64,000 nucleotides of DNA. Source: Streptomyces sp. S.PB5. Lineage in GTDB: Bacteria; Actinomycetota; Actinomycetes; Streptomycetales; Streptomycetaceae. The stretch is taken from positions 434,001-498,000 of the forward strand of contig NZ_JAQMWP010000004.1 in the NCBI RefSeq assembly GCF_030403745.1. The letters are read 5' to 3'. Under the pieces are notes generated by a model that saw only the letters and a list, made by a program, of their open reading frames with translations, was not told where the DNA came from and made no database searches. Positions within the stretch are counted from its first letter, which is position 1; every line of letters begins with the position of its first letter. Positions 37,121 through 47,500 of this stretch are shown one piece after another. A program made the translations under genes and the position numbers.

Positions 37121-37729
37121 ATGTCGGACGAGTACGTGGCCGTGTGCCCGGTCGGCGAGGAGCTGGTGAGCCGGATTCTCGCCCTGGCCGAGCTGGACCT
37201 GACCGACGGCGAGACCGTCGAGGCGCGGCTGCGCGAGACCGGCTGGCCCGACTGGGCGGAGACGGTGCAGGGGCCGGCGTACGAGGAGACGCCCGATGTC
37301 CCCGAGGCCACGCATGTCACACCGCAGGGCCATTTCGTCACGGCCGACGGCGACGGCACGCTGTATCTGCCCTTCGCCTACCTCTACTCGGTCGACGGCG
37401 GCCTCCTCGACGAGGACATCTGGGGCGCGATACCCGGCTGGACCAGCCAGGAAGGCGCCTGGCGGCCGGAGTTCGACGCGCACCACGCCGGCGTCGTCCA
37501 GCGCTTCACCGACCGGCTGGGCCTGCCGGACCACGACATCCGGCAGCCCAAGTACGACACCCGGTACGTGAGCTGGCGCCTTGAGCACAACGTGGTGATC
37601 GTCGGACAGGGGCCCGAGCCGATGTCGTACCACCAGTTCGAGGACGCCCACATCCACCTCGTCTCCCGGACGGCGAAGGACACGCCGTTCCCGGACGGTC
37701 AGGAGCTGCGGGCGCTGCTCACCTCCTGA
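37121..37729 (+). CDS. Unknown 202-residue cytoplasmic protein
   Basis: I do not recognise this family. The protein is acidic, rich in Trp/Tyr/His and has no membrane segment or signal peptide. Conserved-looking parts include TPQGHFVTADGDGTLYLPFAYLYSVDGGLL, IPGWTSQEGAW and EPMSYHQFEDAHIHLVSRT. Codon bias is typical of the genome. ATG 37121 follows GGGGGAGCGGG inside the end of the 15-bp repeat array. It is 78 nt after rodA and could be read from the mre operon. Confidence 0.82.
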   Translation: MSDEYVAVCPVGEELVSRILALAELDLTDGETVEARLRETGWPDWAETVQGPAYEETPDVPEATHVTPQGHFVTADGDGTLYLPFAYLYSVDGGLLDEDIWGAIPGWTSQEGAWRPEFDAHHAGVVQRFTDRLGLPDHDIRQPKYDTRYVSWRLEHNVVIVGQGPEPMSYHQFEDAHIHLVSRTAKDTPFPDGQELRALLTS

Positions 37730-37791
37730 CCACCGGCGGTTTCCCCGGGATTCACCGTCGGCGCCCTCTGCCGTCCCGCCCCGACTGCGTC

Positions 37792-37797
37792 TAGATT
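37792..37797 (+). promoter_or_regulatory. -10 element for leaderless CYTH-CHAD gene
   Basis: TAGATT ends 6 nt before ATG 37804 and there is no ribosome binding site. The spacing is identical to that at valS and folC. Confidence 0.55.
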
Positions 37798-37803
37798 CAG
37801 TTC

Positions 37804-39312
37804 ATGGCGGACACAAAGCGCGAGATCGAGCGGAAGTACAGGTCCGACGAGAGCGGACTGCCCGACCTCACCGGCGTCGCCGGGGTCGCGGCTGTCATCG
37901 ACAAGGGTGTCGCACACCTGGACGCCACCTACTACGACACCCCTGACGAGCGCCTGGCCACGGCTTTCATCACCCTGCGCCGCCGCACCGGCGGCTCCGA
38001 CGCGGGCTGGCATCTGAAGTTCCCCGTCTCGCCCGGCGTACGGGACGAGATCCAGGCGCCCCTGTCCGACACCGTCCCGCGCGTCCTGGCCGGACTCGTC
38101 CGCTCACACGTCCGTGACGCCGAGCTGGTTCCCGTGGTCCGGCTGCGCTCCGACCGGGACGTACGCCACCTCGTCGACGCCGAGGGCGCGCTGCTCGCCG
38201 AGGCCAGCGTCGACGCCGTGGAGGCCGAACGGCTCGCCGGGGGCACCACCGGCGCCATCGTCCAGTGGACCGAGATCGAGGTCGAACTCGCCGACGGCGG
38301 CGACCCCGTCTTCCTGGACAAGGTGGAGAAACGGTTGCGCAAGGCGGGCGTACGGCCGGCCCTCGCGGCGTCGAAACTGGAGTGGGCGCTGGCGGAGACG
38401 GGCGGACTGAAAGACCGGCGGAAGCCGCGCGCGAGGGCGCCGGAGACCGCCGGGGAACACGTCCTCGCCTATCTCCGCGCCCAGCGGGACGCGATCGTCG
38501 AACTCGACCCGGCCGTCCGGCGGGACCTGTACGACTCCGTGCACCGTATGCGGGTCGCCACCCGGCGGATGCGCAGCGCCTTCAAGTCGTACGGAACGGT
38601 CCTCGACCGGGCCGTCACCGACCCGATCGGCGAGGAGCTGAAGTGGCTCGCCGGCGAGCTGGGCGTGGACCGGGACCAGGAGGTCCTGACGGAACGCCTG
38701 ACCGCCGCCCTCGACGAACTGCCGCGCGCCTTGCTGGCGGGCCCGGTCCGCACCCGGCTGCGTACCTGGGCGCACGCCCGGAGCGGCGGATCGCGCCGCC
38801 GCCTGATCGCCGTACTCGACGGAAAGCGGTACCTGGCGCTGCTGGCCGCTCTGGACGCCCTGGTGGACAGCCCGCCGTTGCTGAAGGCGGCCCGCGGGAG
38901 GCCGTCGAAGGTGATCCCCAAGGCCGTACGGAAGGACTTCGGGAAGCTGACGGAGCTGGTCGAGCAGGCGGTGGAGCTGTCGCCGGGGACCGAGCGGGAC
39001 CTCGCGATCCACGAGGCGCGCAAGAAGTGCAAGCGGACGCGGTACTCGGCGGAGGCGGCATCCAAGGCGCTGGGGGAGCCCGCGATCGATCTCGTCCGGT
39101 CCATGAAGGCCCTGCAAGGTCTGCTCGGTGATCACCAGGACAGCGTGATGACCCGCGAGGCGCTGCGGGAACTCGCAGGTCAGGCGCATGCTGCGGGGGA
39201 GAGCTCGTTCACGTACGGGGTGCTGTACGGGCGGGAGGAGCGGCGGGCCGAGCTGGTGGAGCTGGACCTGCCGGTGACCTGGCCGTCGATCAAGAGGTCG
39301 ATGGAGGTGTGA
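37804..39312 (+). CDS. CYTH-CHAD domain protein (polyphosphate-related)
   Basis: The 502-residue protein begins with a CYTH triphosphate-tunnel domain: the ExExK signature REIERKYR (about 6-13), DATYYDTPDERL, TLRRRTGG and EIEVEL. The C-terminal half is a CHAD helical domain (SVHRMRVATRRMRSAFKSY; AIHEARKKCKRTRYSAEA) with the conserved histidines and basic residues that bind polyphosphate. CYTH members hydrolyse triphosphates; CHAD docks on polyphosphate granules (family knowledge). There is no ribosome binding site, and TAGATT precedes the ATG by 6 nt. Confidence 0.92.
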   Translation: MADTKREIERKYRSDESGLPDLTGVAGVAAVIDKGVAHLDATYYDTPDERLATAFITLRRRTGGSDAGWHLKFPVSPGVRDEIQAPLSDTVPRVLAGLVRSHVRDAELVPVVRLRSDRDVRHLVDAEGALLAEASVDAVEAERLAGGTTGAIVQWTEIEVELADGGDPVFLDKVEKRLRKAGVRPALAASKLEWALAETGGLKDRRKPRARAPETAGEHVLAYLRAQRDAIVELDPAVRRDLYDSVHRMRVATRRMRSAFKSYGTVLDRAVTDPIGEELKWLAGELGVDRDQEVLTERLTAALDELPRALLAGPVRTRLRTWAHARSGGSRRRLIAVLDGKRYLALLAALDALVDSPPLLKAARGRPSKVIPKAVRKDFGKLTELVEQAVELSPGTERDLAIHEARKKCKRTRYSAEAASKALGEPAIDLVRSMKALQGLLGDHQDSVMTREALRELAGQAHAAGESSFTYGVLYGREERRAELVELDLPVTWPSIKRSMEV

Positions 39313-39393
39313 TCGGCGGGACAGGGGTGGTCCGCGATCGCGTTACGCTAGATGGTCACCCCTGTCTGTCCAGCCCACCCGAAGGTTCGCGAG

Positions 39394-41373
<1,980 letters not shown>

Positions 41374-41392
41374 GGTCTGACGGTGTGTGATC

Positions 41393-41427
41393 GCGCGGGA
41401 GGTACTGAGAACGCCTCCCGCGCTTTT
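41393..41427 (+). terminator. Rho-independent terminator after the radical SAM gene
   Basis: The 10-bp arms GCGCGGGAGG (41393-41402) and complement (41414-41423) are followed directly by TTTT, a classic intrinsic terminator. It separates the radical SAM gene from its downstream partners. Confidence 0.85.
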
Positions 41428-41456
41428 GGTGATCTCTCCGTGAGAGCCTTCGGTTC

Positions 41457-42281
41457 ATGGGGGATGTGTCGGCTGGACAGGACGGCCGGAAGTTTTTGGC
41501 GGCGATCTGTGTCGGTGATGTCTGCCACGGGACGGTCGTCGCGGTTTCCCGGTCCGAGATGTCGGTGACGCTGGACGGCTTCCCGGCTCACCCGCTCGGG
41601 TCGGTGGGGACGTTGGACTGCTCCTGGCGGAGGCGCTTCGACGACGTTGCCGTGGTGGGGCGGAGGATCGCCGGTGAGGTGCTCGCGGTGGATCTGGATG
41701 CGGGCCGGGTGCGGTTGTCGATGGCGGCCACTGAGAACCCGGAACTCTGGGGATTCCTCAAGCGACTTGGGCCCGGTGAGCTTCTGACCGGCACAGTGGT
41801 GGCGATCGAGCCGTTCGGGGTGTTCGTGGCGCTCGATGACGGGCCCGATCATCCGGTCCATCCCGGCGTCGGCTTCATCACGTACCCCGAGTTGTCGTGG
41901 ACCCGTATCGAGGCGGCGTCCGACGTCGTCGGGATCGGGCAGCGGGTGTCGTGCGAGTTCTTGCAGTTCGACACCTGGAACGGGGAAGCCCGGCTGTCCC
42001 TGCGCGCCACCCGGGCGGACCCCTTCCTGGAGTTCGCCGACGGTCTCGCGGTGGGCGACAGGCTGAGTGGGCGGGTGACCAGGCTGGTCCCGTTCGGGGC
42101 CTTCGTGCGGGTTGCCGACGGTGTTGAGGGTTTGGTGCAGCTGTCCGAGCTGGGTCCGGCGCCCGTGGCGGCGCCGGAGGATGTCGTACAGGTCGGTGAC
42201 CAGTTGACGGTCGTCGTCCTGGACGTCGACCGGGAGCGGCGCCGGATATCCCTTTCTCGGCAAGTCCTGCGGCAAGCCTGA
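41457..42281 (+). CDS. S1 RNA-binding-domain protein, three S1-like domains
   Basis: The 274-residue protein has three S1-type OB folds: CHGTVVAVSRSEMSVTLDGFPA (about 24-95), LTGTVVAIEPFGVFVALDD (about 107-185) and LSGRVTRLVPFGAFVRVADGVEGLVQLSELG (about 200-265). The last is closest to consensus, ending RRRISLSRQ. It resembles a shortened ribosomal protein S1 and should bind RNA. ATG 41457 follows GTTCATGGGGG with no strong ribosome site. It lies between two genes that usually form a pair, after its own terminator, so it looks like an inserted unit. Confidence 0.85.
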   Translation: MGDVSAGQDGRKFLAAICVGDVCHGTVVAVSRSEMSVTLDGFPAHPLGSVGTLDCSWRRRFDDVAVVGRRIAGEVLAVDLDAGRVRLSMAATENPELWGFLKRLGPGELLTGTVVAIEPFGVFVALDDGPDHPVHPGVGFITYPELSWTRIEAASDVVGIGQRVSCEFLQFDTWNGEARLSLRATRADPFLEFADGLAVGDRLSGRVTRLVPFGAFVRVADGVEGLVQLSELGPAPVAAPEDVVQVGDQLTVVVLDVDRERRRISLSRQVLRQA

Positions 42282-42388
42282 GCCGGCGCTTTCGTCGGTG
42301 ACGTCGTCGGAGTCCTTGTCGTGCGGTGATTCACCTGAGCGGCCCGCGACTTCGGAACGTTCGCAGGGTGGTGGGCGTCTACGTCGGT

Positions 42389-43444
42389 ATGGACCTGGAG
42401 AAGCCGTCACCTGCGGCGTCGCGGCCGCAGCAGCCCGACGGGTGTCTCGCCGTCGCGATTCGGGTGCCGTTGCGGATCGTCGTGCTCGTGCTGGTGGTGC
42501 CGGTGCGGGTGGTGTGGGATGCGCTCGTCGTGGGTGGGCGGCTGCTGAACGATGTTGTGTTGCGGCCGGTCGGGCGGGCGTTGCTGTGGGTCGGGCGGGC
42601 CGTGTTCGTATGGCCGTTGGTGGGGTTGTGGCGGTATGCCGTCGTGCCGCTCGGCAAGGTGCTGGGGTGGCTCGGGAAGTACCTCGTCGTCGTGCCGGTG
42701 GTGTGGCTGTACCGGTATGTGCTCACCCCCGTCGGGCACGGCTTCGGGTGGCTGTACGCGCGTGTGCTGACGCCCGTCGGGCACGGGGTCATGTGGGTGC
42801 TGCGCGGGATCGGAGGCGGGCTCGCCGCGATCGGGGCCGGGGTGTACGCCGCGATGGCCTGGCTGGTGCGGTATCTCGTGGTCGTACCTGCCGGGTGGGT
42901 GTACGAGTGGATCCTCACGCCCGTCGGGCATGGGCTGCTCTGGGTTCTCCGGGGGATCGGGCTCGCGCTGTACTGGGTCGCGCGTGTGCTCCTGGTGCTG
43001 CCCCTGCTCGCGCTGTGGCGGTGGGTGCTGGTGCCCGTGGGGCGGTTCCTCGCGGTCGTGGGGCGGGAGGTGGGGGACGCGCTCGGGCATGCCTGGCGGA
43101 TCGCCGGGTACATCTCGCTGGCGGTGGGGCGGTTCCTCGGGACGCTCTTCCGGTGGGTCTTCGTGGAGCCGGTGCGATGGGTGTACCGGACGCTGCTGAC
43201 ACCCGTCGGGCACCTCGTACGGGATCTCGTGCTGCGGCCCGTCGCCGAGGCCGCGCGCGGTGTGGGGCGGGCCTCCCGGCAGGCGCTCGCCTCGGCACGG
43301 GAGTCCGTGCGGCAGGCGCGGGCCGACTTCCGGCGGATGCTCCTCGGGGAGCCGCGGGAGGCGGTCGCCGTGGACCGGCGGGAACCGTCGGGCCGTAAGA
43401 CACGTACTCTTGGTAGCAGTACGACCGCACTCACGAAGGACTGA
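42389..43444 (+). CDS. Membrane protein built from repeated PVG motifs
   Basis: The 351-residue protein is of unknown family. From residue 25 to 285 it alternates hydrophobic helices with [VIL]L-x-PVG-[HR] turns: PVG at 60-62, PLG at 87-89, PVG at 114-116, 129-131, 178-180, 216-218 and 272-274, and PVA at 284-286. VVVPxxW motifs precede several of them. The tail (290-351) is basic and helical (RQALASARESVRQARADFRRML). ATG 42389 starts MDLEKPSPAAS; an upstream GTG is possible. It reads into the TIGR03936 gene. Confidence 0.78.
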   Translation: MDLEKPSPAASRPQQPDGCLAVAIRVPLRIVVLVLVVPVRVVWDALVVGGRLLNDVVLRPVGRALLWVGRAVFVWPLVGLWRYAVVPLGKVLGWLGKYLVVVPVVWLYRYVLTPVGHGFGWLYARVLTPVGHGVMWVLRGIGGGLAAIGAGVYAAMAWLVRYLVVVPAGWVYEWILTPVGHGLLWVLRGIGLALYWVARVLLVLPLLALWRWVLVPVGRFLAVVGREVGDALGHAWRIAGYISLAVGRFLGTLFRWVFVEPVRWVYRTLLTPVGHLVRDLVLRPVAEAARGVGRASRQALASARESVRQARADFRRMLLGEPREAVAVDRREPSGRKTRTLGSSTTALTKD

Positions 43445-43492
43445 ACGACACTGGGCAAGCGACAGCCCGAAGGCCCGCCGCCCGCACCCGCG

Positions 43493-44248
43493 GTGCAGCG
43501 CATCCGACTGCGTTACACCAAGCGCGGCCGCCTCCGGTTCACCAGCCACCGTGACTTCCAGCGCGCCTTCGAGCGTGCGCTGCGCCGTGCCGAGGTGCCG
43601 ATGGCGTACTCGGCGGGGTTCACGCCGCATCCGAAGGTGTCGTACGCCAATGCCGCACCCACCGGCACGGGCAGTGAGGCGGAGTATCTGGAGATCGCCC
43701 TCACCCAGGCGCGGGACCCCGAGAAGCTCAGGGTTCTGCTCGACGAGTCGATGCCTGCCGGCCTCGACATCGTCGACGCGGTCGAGGCCCGGACGTCCGG
43801 GCTCGCCGACCGGCTCACGGCCTCGGTGTGGGAGCTGCGGCTCGACGGACTGGAGCCGGCGGAGGCCGAGAAGGCCGTTGTCGCCTTCAACGCCGCCGAC
43901 GCCGTCGAGGTCCAGCGCAAGACCAAGAACGGCATCCGTTCCTTTGACGCCCGCTCCGCAGTCGTACAACTTGAGACGCACAGTCCACAGGCTGATAGGC
44001 CGACCGACCAGCCCTGTGCGATACTGCGGCTGGTTGTTCGGCACGTGACGCCTGCCGTACGACCCGACGACGTCCTGTCCGGTCTCCGCGCCGTGGCCGA
44101 CCTGGCGCCGCCGGTCCCCGCAGCGGTGACCAGGCTGGCGCAGGGGCTGCTCGATGAAGAGACCGGCACGGTGACCGACCCGCTCGCGCCCGACCGCGAG
44201 GCAGCTGAGGCCCCCACGGCCGCTGCCGCCGCGAAGGCGCCGGCGTAG
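43493..44248 (+). CDS. TIGR03936 / DUF2344 family protein, radical SAM partner
   Basis: The 251-residue protein has the family opening RIRLRYTKRGRLRFTSHRDFQRAFERALRR and the block MAYSAGFTPHPKVSYANAAPTGTGSEAEYLE. It is the normal partner or C-terminal fusion of TIGR03960 radical SAM proteins and precedes rne and rplU in actinobacteria. The first standard start is GTG 43493. An in-frame CTG at 43451, 10 nt after GAAGGA, would add 14 residues (GKRQPEGPPPAPAV) and may be the true start. It is 48 nt after the PVG-repeat gene. Confidence 0.88.
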   Translation: MQRIRLRYTKRGRLRFTSHRDFQRAFERALRRAEVPMAYSAGFTPHPKVSYANAAPTGTGSEAEYLEIALTQARDPEKLRVLLDESMPAGLDIVDAVEARTSGLADRLTASVWELRLDGLEPAEAEKAVVAFNAADAVEVQRKTKNGIRSFDARSAVVQLETHSPQADRPTDQPCAILRLVVRHVTPAVRPDDVLSGLRAVADLAPPVPAAVTRLAQGLLDEETGTVTDPLAPDREAAEAPTAAAAAKAPA

Positions 44249-44508
44249 GGAAGGTCCCGCGAAAGGACGGACGTCGTAGCGCCGCCCTCGTACTCGGGAG
44301 CCACCTGGGTCGGGCAGCGCACCGACCAGAAGACTTTCGCCAGGCCGTACCCAACAGGGCGTACGGAACCGGCGAGACAGGACACAGAGAGCTCCCGTGC
44401 GGCGCCCGCGCCCCGGACGGCGGCACCGCGCATCGCGCGAGCCGCGGACGTCACCGGCATCGCCGGACCAGGCGCGGCGCCCGGGAGCCTGACGGGAGAA
44501 ACGCCCGC
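44249..44508 (+). promoter_or_regulatory. Long rne 5' leader or promoter region
   Basis: These 260 nt contain no supported gene and no clear terminator. Several short GC inverted repeats are present. RNase E genes are often autoregulated through their leaders (known in E. coli); here this is inference only. GACGGGAGAAACGCCCGC directly precedes the rne ATG. Confidence 0.35.
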
Positions 44509-47500
44509 ATGCTCGAGCCGACCGAACCCACCGAGGGTTCCGAACTCAACACCCCGAGCGACACCCTGCCGCCGCGTCGTCGGCGCCGTGCCGCATCCCG
44601 ACCGGCGGGTTCGCCGGTCACCGGCGCAGCCGGGACACCGGACGAGGTGACGCCGGCCATACCGGCCGCCGGATCCGAGGAAATCGAAGAGACCGAAAAG
44701 ACCGAAGAGCCGACGGTTGCCACGGCTGCCGAGGTCCCTGAGGCTGCGCCCGCTGGTCGTACGCGTCGTCGTGCGACGCGTCGGGCGTCTGCGCCTGCTG
44801 GGGCTCCGGTTGCCGCTGAGGTTGCCGAGACCGTCGTAGCGGCTGCCGAGGAGAAGGCCGAGGAGGCCGTCGCCGAGGTGGTCGCCGATGAGGCTGTCGA
44901 GGCTCCTGAGGCTGCGCCCGCTGGTCGTACGCGTCGTCGTGCCACGCGTCGGGCGTCTGCGCCTGCTGGGGCTCCGGTTGCCGCTGAGGTTGCCGAGACC
45001 GTCGTACCCGCTGCCGAGGAGAAGGCCGAGGAGGCCGTCGCCGAGGCGCCTGCCGAGGCCGCGCCTGCCGGGCGTACGCGTCGTCGTGCCACGCGGCGGG
45101 CCTCCGCGCCCGCCGGTGCGCCGCAGGGCGCCGAGGCCGTCCAGGACACCGAGACCGCCGAGGACACCGCTGCTCCGGCGCAGGCCGAGCCGGAGTCGAC
45201 CGTCGCCGCTGAGGCTGCTGCCGAAGAAGAGGCCCCCCGCCGGGCCCGCCGGCGTGCCACGCGTCGGGTGTCCGCGCCCGCCGGGGCGCCCGAGAGCGTG
45301 GAGGCGCCGGTGAGCGCTGCCGAGAAGAACGAACCCGTCGAGCCCGTCGAGACCGTCGTGGAGCCGGAGGCCGCCGAGGCTGCCGAAACGGTCGCCGCGA
45401 GCGAGGCCCCCGCCGACGACGCCTCCCCGCGTCGTGCGCGGCGGCGTTCCGTGCGTCGGGCCGCCACCGGGTTCTCCGCGCCCGCCGCGCAGCCCGCTGC
45501 CGTGGAGGCCGACGAGGACGGCGAGGACGAGGGGGCGCGCCGACCCGCGCGGCCCGCCGTGGCCGTCTTCCAGGCGCCCGTGTTCACCGAGCCGCAGTTC
45601 CAGACGCCGCAGCGGGCCGCCGCCGAGGCCGCTGCCGCAGAGGCGGAGGCCGAGGAGCCCGAGGCGGAGTTCCAGGAGGAGGAGCCCGCGCCGCGCCGCC
45701 GTCGCCGCCGCCGTGGTGAGGAGGCCGCCGAGGCCCAGGTCGTCGAGGCCGCCGCCGAGGAGGAGACCGAGGACGCCGAGGAGAGCGCCGAGGACGTCGT
45801 CGAGGCGGAGGACGCCGAGGAGACCGGTTCGCGTCGGCGCCGTCGTCGCGGTGGCCGTCGCCGTCGTCGCGGTGAGTCCGCCGAGGCGGAGGGCGAGGAG
45901 AGCGACGAGTTCGCCGCCGAGCAGGACGAGCGGGCCGATCAGGACGCCGCGGACACCGCCGAGCAGGGTGAGGAGGATGCCGAGGAGGACTCCGACGAGG
46001 GTGGTTCCTCGTCCTCCAGCAGCCGTCGCCGCCGGCGCCGTCGTCGTCGTGCCGGTGACTCCTCCGTGGACACCGAGCCCGGTGACGGCGACCCGGAGCG
46101 CACGGTCGTCAAGGTCCGTGAGCCCCGCCCGAAGGCCGAGCCCTCCGACGAGGTGCAGTCCATCAAGGGCTCCACGCGTCTCGAAGCCAAGAAGCAGCGT
46201 CGGCGCGAAGGCCGTGAGCAGGGCCGCCGTCGCGTTCCGATCATCACCGAGGCCGAGTTCCTGGCCCGCCGTGAGGCCGTCGAGCGTGTGATGGTCGTCC
46301 GGCAGAGCGGTGAGCGCACCCAGATCGGCGTTCTTGAGGACAACGTGCTCGTCGAGCACTACGTCAACAAGGAGCAGTCGACCTCGTACGTCGGGAACGT
46401 GTATCTGGGCAAGGTCCAGAACGTCCTTCCCTCGATGGAGGCCGCCTTCATCGACATCGGCAAGGGGCGCAACGCCGTCCTGTACGCCGGTGAGGTCAAC
46501 TTCGAGGCGCTGGGCATGGCCAACGGGCCGCGGCGCATCGAGTCCGCCCTCAAGTCCGGGCAGTCCGTGCTCGTCCAGGTGACGAAGGACCCGATCGGGC
46601 ACAAGGGCGCGCGGCTCACCAGCCAGGTCTCCCTTCCCGGCCGTTACCTCGTGTACGTGCCCGAGGGCTCGATGACCGGCATCAGCCGCAAGCTGCCCGA
46701 CACCGAGCGGGCGCGGCTGAAGACCATCCTCAAGAAGATCGTCCCCGAGGACGCGGGCGTCATCGTCCGCACCGCCGCGGAGGGCGCCTCCGAGGACGAG
46801 CTGCGCCGTGATGTCGAGCGACTGCAGGCGCAGTGGGAGGACATCCAGAAGAAGGCCAAGAACGGCAACGCCCCGACGCTGCTGTACGGCGAGCCGGACA
46901 TGACCGTCCGGGTCGTCCGGGACATCTTCAACGAGGACTTCACCAAGGTCGTCGTCAGCGGTGACGAGGCGTGGGAGACCATCCACGGATACGTCTCGCA
47001 CGTCGCGCCCGACCTGGCCGACCGGCTGTCGAAGTGGACCTCCGAGGTCGACGTCTTCGCCACGTACCGGATCGACGAGCAGCTCGCCAAGGCCCTGGAC
47101 CGCAAGGTCTGGCTGCCGAGCGGCGGTTCGCTGGTGATCGACCGGACCGAGGCGATGGTCGTCGTCGACGTCAACACCGGCAAGTTCACCGGCCAGGGCG
47201 GCAACCTGGAGGAGACGGTCACCAGGAACAACCTGGAGGCGGCCGAGGAGATCGTGCGTCAGCTGCGGCTGCGCGACCTCGGCGGCATCATCGTGATCGA
47301 CTTCATCGACATGGTCCTGGAGTCCAACCGGGACCTGGTGCTGCGGCGCCTCCTGGAGTGCCTGGGCCGGGACCGGACCAAGCACCAGGTCGCCGAGGTG
47401 ACCTCGCTGGGGCTCGTGCAGATGACCCGTAAGCGGGTCGGACAGGGCCTCCTCGAGTCCTTCTCCGAGACCTGCGTCCACTGCAACGGGCGTGGCGTCA

